Source: Sternotherus odoratus (lineage: Eukaryota > Chordata > Testudines > Kinosternidae). Taken from it: a stretch of DNA of 64,000 nt. The translations under genes and the position numbers were made by a program. The DNA lies in NCBI GenBank assembly GCA_032164245.1, contig JAVMKO010000003.1, positions 137,009,259 to 137,073,258 on the forward strand. The letters are read 5' to 3'. The first letter of the stretch is position 1. Each line of letters starts with the position of its first letter. This document shows positions 55,663 to 64,000 of this stretch, one piece after another. Under the pieces are notes generated by a model. That model was not told the origin of the DNA and made no database searches. It saw nothing but the letters and a program-made list of their open reading frames with translations.

Positions 55663-56265
55663 CAGAGGCCAGATCTACAGACTCCAAATCACTCATCGGC
55701 ACTAAAAACAGCTCTGTAGACCAGAGGTGGCCAGCCTGAGCCAGAGGATGAACCAGAATTTACCAACATACATTGCCAAAGAACCAGAGTAATACATCAG
55801 CAGCCCCCCGTGCATCTCACACCCACCAGCAACTCCACAGATGAGCACCTCCACCCCCTCCCCAGACCTCCTGATCGGCTGTTTTGTGGCATGCAGGAAG
55901 CTGGGGGAGGGGGAGAAAGGGAGGAGCGAGGGCACTGCAGTTTTTGGGGAAGGGGCAGGAAGGGTTGGAGTCGGGGGCAGGGCCACAGCAGAGCCAGCAG
56001 TTGGGCAGTGAGCATCCCCCGCACACTGGAAAGTCGGTGCCTGTACAAGGAGCCGCATATTAACTTCTGAAGAGCCCCATGTGGCTCCGGAGCCACAGGT
56101 TGGCCACCTCTGCTGCAGACTTTTGGGCTCAGGCTGGAACTTGGGGTCTGAAACTCCAGACCGAGCCACAATATCCATACAGCTGTTTTCAGACTGAGCC
56201 ATGTCTGTAGACCCAGGCTCTGAGACTTGTTGCTGCTGGTTTTAAAATGCAATGTAGACATACTC
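55663..56265. mobile_element. Palindromic MITE interrupted by a hAT insertion
   Basis: Outer parts 55663-55721 (GGCCAGATCTACAGACTCC, AAAACAGCTCTGTAGAC) and 56121-56265 (GGGCTCAGGCTGGAACTTGG, TTTTAAAATGCAATGTAGAC) read as the two arms of a GGTATGTCTACACTGC-type MITE. The family is also seen at 57366-57531. Arm similarity is imperfect and limits are approximate. Confidence 0.45.
55722..56112. mobile_element. hAT MITE, nested, 8-bp TSD
   Basis: It starts CAGAGGTGGCCAGCCTGAGC and its reversed right end is CAGAGGTGGCCAACCTGTGG, a strong inverted terminus. The flanks CTGTAGAC (55714-55721) and CTGCAGAC (56113-56120) match at 7 of 8 bases. The 391-bp interior has no transposase. Frames of 60-166 codons across it are composition artefacts. 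Confidence 0.88.
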
Positions 56266-57365
56266 TTGGACTCCTGGGGGGACAGAGGATTGAAACAGCA
56301 GGAAAGTCACATCCACGCAGAGCCAGTGCCAAATAACTGTGATGAATGAGCTCCAAGGGGGTGTCAAGTTGCAGGTGGTCCACATGTAGCTTCTACTGGG
56401 CTGGGGTTACTGTTGAATAAAACCACTGATTCCAAGTGACAGTAACAAAGCAACAGCCACAAGCAAATAATTATAATAATTATGCAGTTTGGAGTTGAGC
56501 GGCATTAGGGGCATCATTATTACTTCTTTTTACATTCCACAGAGATAAATAATAGATTTTTCTCTACTGAAGAGATTTAATGAGCCTTTCAAAGCTTTAA
56601 TATAATCAGCAAGTTAAGCTGTACTGTAGGTAGGAAGAACTAGTGTGCACACTAATTTAATTGACGTCAAAAGCAGTTAACTTTACTGTCTATGTCAATG
56701 AGAAGGACTAACCAGAGCAGAACAAAAATGGCTTTCATTTACTCAAGTGACAGTGGCTCAAAATAATGCTTTACATAGGAGAGCTAGGTTATAAAATTTG
56801 ATAACAGTTCATGAAAAATACAACAGATTAGAAACCCAAAAAAATGTTTTCATTCTACTCAAATAAGTCACTATACTTTCAAAACAACTGTGACTAAATC
56901 TCCCATGCAATTTTAGGTACACAGGTTGAGTATTTATTTCACTCTCTCCACGTATAGCTAAATGCTGAGGAACTGTAATTTCATAAAACTAACCGTTTTC
57001 TTTTTACATTCTTTTCAAGGCTTAGTCACATATGAGAAGATCCAATATGGTTAATGAAACTGGAAAACCCTTAATATAGGGCTAGAATAATACCATTCTT
57101 GCTCACCTTCTTCACACCAGCAGTCCCATTCAGCTATGGGATTTGCTCATGTGAGTAAGATGAGCAGAATTTGGTCTCATGTTCTAGTCTCACCAAAAAC
57201 TCCTGCGTGCTCCTGGACTCCGTCCCAGTGAAGGAATAATCTCCTAAAATGTATTTTGCATAAGCACATTCCAGTCAGCAAAATAGTATTTAAATAGATC
57301 TATAACCTTGCATAACATGGAGCTTGCATCTCAGTAGAACTTACATAGCATCTAATGTTTCCTCG
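56266..57365. other. Unrecognised AT-rich DNA with a foldback copy
   Basis: 57105-57175 (GCTCACCTTCTTCACACCAG, AGTCCCATTCAGCTATGGGA, TTGCTCATGTGAGTAAGATG) is a compact copy of the palindromic foldback family. No gene in the rest. Confidence 0.45.
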
Positions 57366-57531
57366 GTCTGTAGACTGAGCCCTGGGACCCTCCCACCTTG
57401 CAGGGTCCTAAAGCCCAGGCTACCTCCTGAGCCCAAATGTCTACACCACAATTAAACAGCCCCAGCCCGAGTCCAGCTAAGCTGGCACAGGCCAGTTGTG
57501 GGTTTTTAATTGCAGTGTAGCCATATCTACT
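57366..57531. mobile_element. MITE half-copy (GGTATGTCTACACTGC family)
   Basis: GACCCTCCCACCTTGCAGGG with an internal palindrome, AATGTCTACACCACAATTAA, and the end TTTTTAATTGCAGTGTAGCC followed by ATATCTAC. This is the right half of a large palindromic MITE. The left arm is absent. Confidence 0.55.
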
Positions 57532-57607
57532 CTGACTGAAGAAGTGATTTAATTAAGTCCAATGAGGTTTACATATATTTAACTGTGCTCCCTCAGGGAT
57601 CTAGTTT

Positions 57608-58252
57608 ACTGAATCCAAAGGCAGAACATTTTATACAAATAAACTTTCTCCCCAGAGTCCTAGCTGTGTAGGGGGCAGGCGAAGAAGGGAAAGAGACCAA
57701 GCTAATCTTTGTCCATTAATCCCCCTTAAGTCCATCTCCTCCTTGCTACTGAGGCCCTCTTGTCCTAGAATCGCCTTCTGGAACTAGGACCTCTTGTCAT
57801 CAGCCAGGGAAGGGTTCTGCATCTGCGTTCAAGGTCCCTGCAGAGTTCAAACCACAGCAATCCTTCAGCAGAACAGCACATAATTCCTTTTGTGATCTGG
57901 AGCTCCTGCTGCTACCTGGTGAGATCCTCCTGCTGGGACCAAGGTTCGCTAGGGCTTGTCACTCAGAGCTTTCTTCCCTCTTGGAGTCTCTTCCTTGGAT
58001 ACCTTTCTTGGGGAGCTGCCTCATCAGCTGCCCTGAGAAGCCCTCTGCCCTTAGGAGCTCTCTGTCTGTGCTCTGCCCTCTGCCTAATTCATAACCTTTA
58101 AGGTACAAGTGCTCCTTACCTAATTAATTGCTGCCCAGCTACTTTGGTAATTAAGTATCCCCAGGTGGGTCTGGGTTGGCTCGTTCGCCTTAGCACAGTC
58201 TGTCACAGGTAGGCTAGGTGCCTGACCCCCTCAGGGGGCAACCCCCATGACA
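57608..58252 (-). mobile_element. Possible LTR-like insertion, 7-bp direct repeat
   Basis: CTAGTTT occurs at 57601-57607 and 58253-58259. Read on the minus strand the enclosed 645 bp starts TGTCATGGGGGTTGCCCC. The other end (GGATTCAGT) is not a canonical ...CA, so the LTR identity is doubtful. Another insertion type or a chance repeat is possible. No internal gene. Confidence 0.3.
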
Positions 58253-58259
58253 CTAGTTT

Positions 58260-59469
58260 TGTAATATTATTGCTCTATGGCAATTCTGGATTTTTTCCAC
58301 TGAGTTATTACAGACAAGAGGCTGACTTTCTTTTATTTCCAAAAGAATTTCCTTTCAACTAAAAATGGTAGAATATGGATGTGTATTCAATATTTTGAAT
58401 GTCAATGAGTGCTAATGAGGGATACGGATACTTCAATATTTTTTAAAACCAACTAATTCAAGATAACCAACCCGGCAACATTCTGCCTAATTATTATTTA
58501 GCAGTTTTCCAGCTGAGTAGACACCTTATATCAAGCTTTTCATTAAAAAGCTAGCTCAATAAAGGTCACTCAATATTGAACTAGCTGCAATAATATGCAG
58601 ATTGCTTTCTTGAGAGATTCTAACTTGTAGGCTTCATTTCCTTTACCTTTTTAAATTTTCATGGGCCACCAACAAATTTTAGAATTCCACCATCTACTTA
58701 TTCTAATGTATAAATATTGACTTGATTTAAGTGGTACGGTTTTTGTTCATTTTTACATTTTCTACCTAATTCACTGCCTTCTGAAAAGAAGGTAATGATT
58801 GTCATGTCCGTAATGACTATAATCCTGAAAAGAAGCTTGTGATATGCATTGAGAAATAAGGTGCAACTCTGGCCCCAGTGAAAGCATGGCAGGTTTTCCA
58901 TTACTTTAGCGGGGTCAAGATTTCACTCCGTGTACTCTTCCTTCTAGAAAAAACAATGTTTTAAAGATAGGATTTAGAACAGGAGGGAGGGAAAGAGAAA
59001 TGATGGAATGGTTCTGTCCTCAGCACACTACACATTTTAAAAATGGTAAATTTGTTTAATAACTTGTCTGAAAGCCTGAAATCCAATTAAATATAAAATA
59101 AATAGCAACCTGAAATTACTAAATTCATGGTTAGATTATAAAATTCACTTTTTCAGTGCATGTCCTTAATAATGCATTTCATCAGATATTCAAACACATA
59201 TTCTCTTCACTAATGGAGTGATGCACTGTAACTTGAAGGATTACATTTCTGCATCCAATATGATAACAGCATAATGGAAGTTTGTCTCCATCCTACCTCA
59301 GTAATCATTGTAAATGAGCTGGAAATCTCAAATGCTATGGAAAAGGAATGGATCTCAAGAGATAGGAATAATACCTGTCTCAAAAGGAATAAAAATGAAT
59401 TGTTCTTCCCTGAGTCAAACTTCTCCCAGGAGTCAATTATAGTTCTTAAAATGGTACAAATACAAACTA
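58260..59469. other. Unrecognised AT-rich DNA
   Basis: No gene or repeat recognised in 1.2 kb. Confidence 0.45.
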
Positions 59470-59621
59470 AGAGTAATATTTTCAAAACCACCTAAGGGCC
59501 AGATTTTTAAAAGGCATGTTGGTGCTTAATGCCCAGCCTAAAAACCTTTAAAACTCTGGCCCTGAGTCACAAAGTCACTTTTGAAAATGGGATTTTAGGG
59601 GTTAAGTCACTTAGGTGTTTT
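59470..59621. repeat. Dispersed inverted-repeat fragment
   Basis: TTTTCAAAACCACCTAAGGG, TTTTTAAAAGGCATGTTGG and TTTTGAAAATGGGATTTTAG, then AAGTCACTTAGGTGTTTTTG, follow the pattern of a palindromic TTTCAAAAGCACCTAAGTGA repeat. It is cut by the CR1 fragment that follows. Confidence 0.45.
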
Positions 59622-59630
59622 TGACCCTAG

Positions 59631-59734
59631 CCCTGGCTGGGATGATTTAGTTGGGGATTGATCCTTCTTTAAGCAGGGGGTTAGACTAGATGACCTCCTG
59701 AGGTCCCTTCCAACCCTGATATTCTATGATGCTA
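59631..59734 (+). mobile_element. CR1 3' end fragment with 9-bp direct repeat
   Basis: GTTAGACTAGATGACCTCCT, GAGGTCCCTTCCAACCCTGA and TATTCTATGATGCTA are the CR1 3' terminus (or a CR1-tailed SINE). TGACCCTAG is repeated exactly at 59622-59630 and 59735-59743. The TSD suggests insertion into the older repeat on the left. Confidence 0.8.
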
Positions 59735-59743
59735 TGACCCTAG

Positions 59744-60690
59744 GTTACCTTTGCCTTTGAAGATACTACTTTTTCCACTGCCTTCCTACCACAGCTGATA
59801 TGAACAGAATCCAGAAGTTCACTATTCAACACCAGGAATAAACCCAAGAGTTGCTTGTCTCACAGAGCTCTAACAAGCCTTCTCACCACCCAGATAATTT
59901 GTGGTCAGGTTACAGAAGGATTTGACATTCAGTTCTGCTGTCACCTTGAACCAAACCAGAAGGTATTTATGTGTTCCTCAAGAAACTCAATAGGAAGGAA
60001 ACAACTGAATCTCCAGCACCTTCAAAGCAAATACTGACACTTTTCCTAAAAACCTAAACCAACCTAACAAAAAAACAAAAACCCCTATAATTTGCAAGCC
60101 AACATTTCAGAACACATTTCAGAAACAGCAGATGTGGTACATTCCGTTCCTTATGACATCCTACTATAGTGCAATCCTTATGCCAGGTGGTTAATGTCAG
60201 CAAAAAGGGCCAGTTTCAATATATCTCTCATTACCTCTCGCAGCGATGTTATCTCTCATTACCTCTCGCAGCGATGTCCCCACAGAAGCCAAGAGCACTA
60301 AGGACCTTTAAGCAGAGTCCAAGCTGCTTGGACATGAGCTCTTTGCCAGAAGGTAAAAGCTACTTCCTTTTTCTGAGCCTCTCTGGGAGCCCACAACCCC
60401 TCAAAAGCCAAGTTCATGATGTATGGTGACTCCTCACTAGAGGATTGTTGGTAGGCAGCCTATGCAAATGAAGGTCTCTATGGCACCACTTTTCCCTTTT
60501 CAGCAATACAGGAAGTAACAAGCTCTTTCCCCACTAGCTTCTGGACATAGGTCTTACAATAGGAACAATTTTCAAAACTGCAGACACCTTAAAAAAAGCC
60601 ACCTGCATTCTTTAAACATATGCACATACAAGATCTCCTTAGTCCTTGGAAAACTGTTTTTTCATCTACAGTTTCTTCAACTGATCTCAG
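59744..60690. other. Unrecognised DNA with a 28-bp duplication
   Basis: No gene. See the separate tandem duplication at 60222-60277. Confidence 0.45.
60222..60277. repeat. Perfect 28-bp tandem duplication
   Basis: TATCTCTCATTACCTCTCGC followed by AGCGATGT occurs twice without mismatch (60222-60249 and 60250-60277), implying a very recent duplication. Confidence 0.97.
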
Positions 60691-61489
60691 GTCCAATTCT
60701 TTCTCCCTCCCTCTCTCTCCCCTCCCCCCCCACCCCCTTTTAATGTAATTTGGCAGCCACCTGCTTTGTCCACTGCTTGCAGGAAGAGCTACCCATTGCA
60801 GCTAGCTGGTGGGGGCTTGGAACGGCGGCCCCTCTATCAGTTCCCCGCTCCCCTAAGTTCTTTGTGTAGCAGCGGACCAGCAGGCTATCAATTGTTGGCA
60901 GTTCAGCTGTCCCTCCCCCCACTGCCATGTGCTGCTCCTGCCCTCTGCCTTGGAGCTGCTCCCAGGATCCTCCTGCTTGGCAGGGAGGAGAAAGGGGGGC
61001 TAATATCAGGGTGTCTCCCTCCCCCCTGCTCCTGCACCCCACTTACACCTTCTCCATATACAGCAGCCTAGGGACATGGAGGGAGAGAGAGAAAGAGAGC
61101 TTGGGCAGCAGCTGCTGTCTCAACTTCCTGAGCCACTGAAAAAGGCAATGTACTTAAGAATGGAGTCAGCTTACTTAAAGGGGCAATGTGCATCTCTCTC
61201 TCCCCCACACACAAGGTGCATGTCTGTCTCGGTCTGCTATGCTGTCTCCCCTTCCCTCCCTCCATTCGTGCTGCCTTGTAGAGTGTGAGGCTACATTAAC
61301 AACATGTTAACCCTTGAGGGCTCACCCAAAAGCTTGTTCATCATTTAGCAGAAAGGCATTCCATGGGAAAATAGCCCACCCTCTGACTCCTCCACCTCAA
61401 CCAAGCTTCACAATCATCATCACTGTGTACCAGTATTAAATTGTTTGTTTAAAATTTATAGTGTGTGTGTGTGTGTGTGTGTGTGTGTT

Positions 61490-61528
<39 letters not shown>

Positions 61529-61679
61529 TATACATAGTCTTTTGTCTGATGAAAAAAATCTCCCTGGAACCTAACCTCCTTATTTAATTCTTATGGGAAA
61601 ATTGGATTCGCTTAACATCATTTTGCTTAAAGTTGTATTTTTCAGGAACATAACTACAACATGAAGTGAGGAGTTCCTG
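60691..61679. mobile_element. Tigger-like element, right end (left limit uncertain)
   Basis: The right end, reversed, reads CAGGAACTCCTCACTTCATG, then TTATGTTCCTGAAAAATACA, and is followed by TA (61680-61681). This is the terminus type of a pogo/Tigger-like element common in reptiles (CAGTAACTCCTCACTTAACG). Upstream lie AAATTGGATTCGCTTAACAT, a (GT)n/(AC)n tract and a GC- and CT-rich interior. The left inverted terminus was not found, so 60691 is only a compositional guess. Confidence 0.55.
61461..61527. repeat. (GT)14-TTATA-(CA)n palindromic microsatellite
   Basis: A 28-base GT run is followed by TTATA and a CA run of about 35 bases, so the two halves are reverse complements. Located inside the Tigger-like element. 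Confidence 0.95.
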
Positions 61680-61681
61680 TA

Positions 61682-63116
61682 TAGTCTTTGGGATGCAGCT
61701 GCAAATGCTGCCCCAGTGCTCCCTTACAAAGTGGGTGGGGTTGGTGGACAGATTCTAAATATGCTGGTCATATTCTCACCCCTCCCCCAAGCTCTTCCCC
61801 ATATTGCCACAGGAGGTGTGGCATTTTATGCAGCATCTCCATGACATGAATTTACCCCTAACCTGACCCTTGATCATATTTTATATGGAAATTTTTATGA
61901 TGAATCACTTAAAGGGGTTTTTCTTCTTTTCCCGAGGTACATCCAAATTAAAAGTTATATGGCTACAATTTTCCACTGGTCCCATGGAATTTGAGAAGCA
62001 AATTCTGTGAGAGGAAATTTAGCTCTGACTCTCCAATCTCTCAAGCCTCATAGCAACAATCAATTAATGTAATGAGCCTCCATCATGGCCAAAGAATGCT
62101 GTGACCCCAAAAGAGAAATCCAAAGCATAACACAGGATTTTGTTACAACATAAACCCTCCGATACTACAACTGCAGTCTATGCAGGGACATCAAATGTCT
62201 GAAGCAGAGCAGGCAGCTGATAAATAACGGGGTTATCAATTGTTTGTTGTTCATCATTTTAAAAAGTTACACACGGTCAAGCTGGTCTATCAGGCTCGCA
62301 CTCAGGGCCTTAATATTTGAGTGTCTTGTCCCTTGAGTCAGCAGTATGAAAAGGAGAAACATCTTCTCATATGGACCTTTCTAGTGGACGTAAAAGACAA
62401 CAGGAGAGGTAACTGCCATGATAGGAAGCCTTTAAGGAAATCAGTGAGGGAAGGGAAAAAGTAGTATGTGAAGGAGAAAGGGGCAGGTACAGAGACACTT
62501 TACAGGCTATTTTTATACTGCACATTTACAACCCAGGATTATTATTAAGCTACAGCAAATTTCTAGCCTACACTTTACAATTCCCTAAGATCTAGTGTAT
62601 ATAATATACTCTTACCATATAAAGGCAAGTAATCCATTAACAATAAGGAGGCAAATGACCTAGATTGATCTAAACATAATCTCCTTCAAATCATAACCCA
62701 GTTGCAACTATCTGATGTCACCAAAATATCTGTGGGATATTTTTAACATATTAATACTATACACACACACACAAACACTGCTCCTGGCAACATTTTCCTG
62801 AGCTAGAGTAGCTACTTGTTCCATCATACTGCAAGTCAATGCACATTGTTCTAACGTTTTAGCCGCTCTGTCAGTAACACAACACAATTACAGAGCTTAG
62901 CTCCTGCCCTACAGGCCAGCACATCCAGCCACCAGGCAGAAGCATCTCCCTTCTGGTCCATGCCATACCTCAAGAATTTTTGTCTTGAGGATAAGACTGA
63001 AGTTCCCAGCAGAGAACCATGTTTGCTCTCCATGAGCGGAGTCTATCATTTGCAATGGCACAAATTCTCCTTCTTCCTGGAGACACATCACTTCAAACAC
63101 CTACATGAACAAGAAC
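61682..63116. other. Unrecognised AT-rich DNA
   Basis: No gene. A short (AC)n tract lies at 62759-62776. Confidence 0.45.
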
Positions 63117-63171
63117 TACAGGACTTTGTTACCTCTGCTATTCCAGACTAACACGGCTACCTCTCTGATTC
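63117..63171 (+). mobile_element. PLE terminal fragment (55 bp)
   Basis: CAGGACTTTGTTACCTCTGC, then TATTCCAGACTAACACGGCT, then ACCTCTCTGATTC, match the terminal segment of the PLE tails at 9433 and 23433 in the opposite orientation, and the end of the copy at 27785. No TSD was recognised. Confidence 0.8.
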
Positions 63172-64000
63172 AGTGCTAAGCATGGAATCTGTCACATGGC
63201 AGCTCAAAATGCCAGACCTTTCTCCATCTCCTTGCTTAACACATTAATGCTCCTGACTTGGATTTGTTTCAATGGCTCTACAATTACATTTCCTCCATTC
63301 TGGATGTACAGATCAGAAAGATATCCCTAGAAAAATCTGTTTCTGACAAACTCCTTCCTACACTTTCCTGGAGAGTCCACATCTTCAAGGCTTCACCGAG
63401 CCTAAGCTAAAAGAATGTCTTAAAACCATTTTTTAAGAAATGTCTGTTCCCACCTCCAAACTGCAGATTCCAGAATTGAAACATGTTTAAGTTTCGCTGT
63501 GAGGCCAGTAAAGACTGGACCCTAGATAATACAGAGTGGTTAAAGTAGATGGAAACAGTAGGGGGAAACTCAGGCTGCACTATATCTAAGGAGGATGGGG
63601 AGCCATGGGAGAGGAGGTAGAAGTATAGCTGTTTCCCCTGTCTCCGCATGTAGTCCCTAACAATAAATATCTTCCTATTAGAGGGAGTTTATGGGGTTTC
63701 CATAGGATTTCAAGATAAATTGATCATTTACTTTTGCATATGTATTTGCTTCATACTCACTGAACAACTAGCTACATGAAAGAGAAAACACAATGTTTAA
63801 CAGGCTTCTCCACTGAATTCTCTGCAGGAATCATCCTCGGAATTGGCACAATGAAATTAGCAGGTGTTGTAATGTAGATTATTTATCTATTAGATCCCTA
63901 GTTTCCAGACCCTTAATCATCACTATCCCACTTTTCCAACCAGAACTAATTTCTGAGTATCAGTATAAAGCTGTTAGAACCACACGGAATTCAGTCTCTT
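63172..64000. other. Unrecognised AT-rich DNA
   Basis: Nothing assignable to the end of the window. Confidence 0.45.

Noticed and set aside
55702..56261. 154- and 166-codon minus-strand frames
   Set aside because: They cross hAT termini and both nested element boundaries, and are rich in S/P/C without a domain.
57100..57180. Donor-like GAAGAAG|GTGAGC on the minus strand
   Set aside because: It lies in a copy of the palindromic foldback repeat, whose GTGAGTAAG/CTTACTCAC arms mimic splice sites.
1..64000. CRISPR arrays, operons, riboswitches, tRNA or rRNA genes
   Set aside because: The DNA is from a vertebrate nucleus. No regularly spaced short repeats, cloverleaf-type sequences or rRNA-like conserved blocks were seen apart from the tRNA-derived SINE head at 6115.

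Overview
This is nuclear DNA from an amniote vertebrate, most likely a turtle, with a crocodilian as the alternative. The evidence is the repeat content: CR1 LINE fragments with the usual 3' ends, GIY-YIG-encoding Penelope-like elements (PLEs), DIRS tyrosine-recombinase retrotransposons, a CORE/MIR SINE, many short terminal-inverted-repeat DNA transposons, and short-TSD LTRs. There is no bacterial or organellar gene organisation, no tRNA or rRNA gene and no CRISPR array. The window looks like AT-rich intergenic or intronic sequence colonised by transposons. No host gene could be named. Two small minus-strand exon candidates (44286-44321 and 48168-48306) are given at low confidence.

Layout. 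1-12 kb: a hAT-like element (1086-1540), a possible Tx1/L1-like LINE tail (about 4530-4990), a MIR/CORE SINE (6115-6326), a hAT MITE with a perfect 8-bp TSD (6472-6769), and two inverted-repeat PLE insertions (8018-9061 and 9433-9547). 12-15 kb: a CR1 tail, a DIRS relic with a dead reverse transcriptase (13131-14500) and a 110-bp Tigger/pogo-like MITE. 15-20 kb: mostly unrecognised AT-rich DNA with a microsatellite and a PLE tail. 20-28 kb: the densest zone, with a hAT (20267-21037), a PLE with an 11-bp TSD (21179-21964), a Tigger-like element filled with a GC-rich minisatellite (22246-23377), further PLEs, and a hAT carrying an internal PLE (26189-27930).

29-36 kb: a foldback repeat split by a MITE, a degenerate CR1, a solo LTR (33859-34568) and a second MITE of the same family. 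37-44 kb: a CR1 with a 508-codon open ORF2 remnant (minus strand), then an LTR-like sequence interrupted by a DIRS element with intact inverted ends plus a reversed PLE, then a separate solo LTR (43577-44096). 44-64 kb: mostly unique AT-rich DNA with a hairpin-rich MITE (49491-49749), a PLE with an open YIDD reverse transcriptase (51654-53211), a solo LTR (54547-55365) related to the one at 33859, nested hAT insertions (55663-56265), a possible LTR (57608-58252), a CR1 tail and a Tigger-like right end with a (GT)n/(AC)n palindrome.

The genes present are transposon genes, and nearly all are broken. The best-preserved reading frames are the CR1 ORF2 remnant and the PLE reverse transcriptase, both 5' truncated. 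Target-site duplications were read directly: about 8 bp for hAT elements, TA for Tigger-like elements, 5 bp for the three solo LTRs and 10-14 bp for several PLEs. They allow the order of several nested insertions to be worked out. Family names rest on motif recognition and memory of consensus features, not on a database search.
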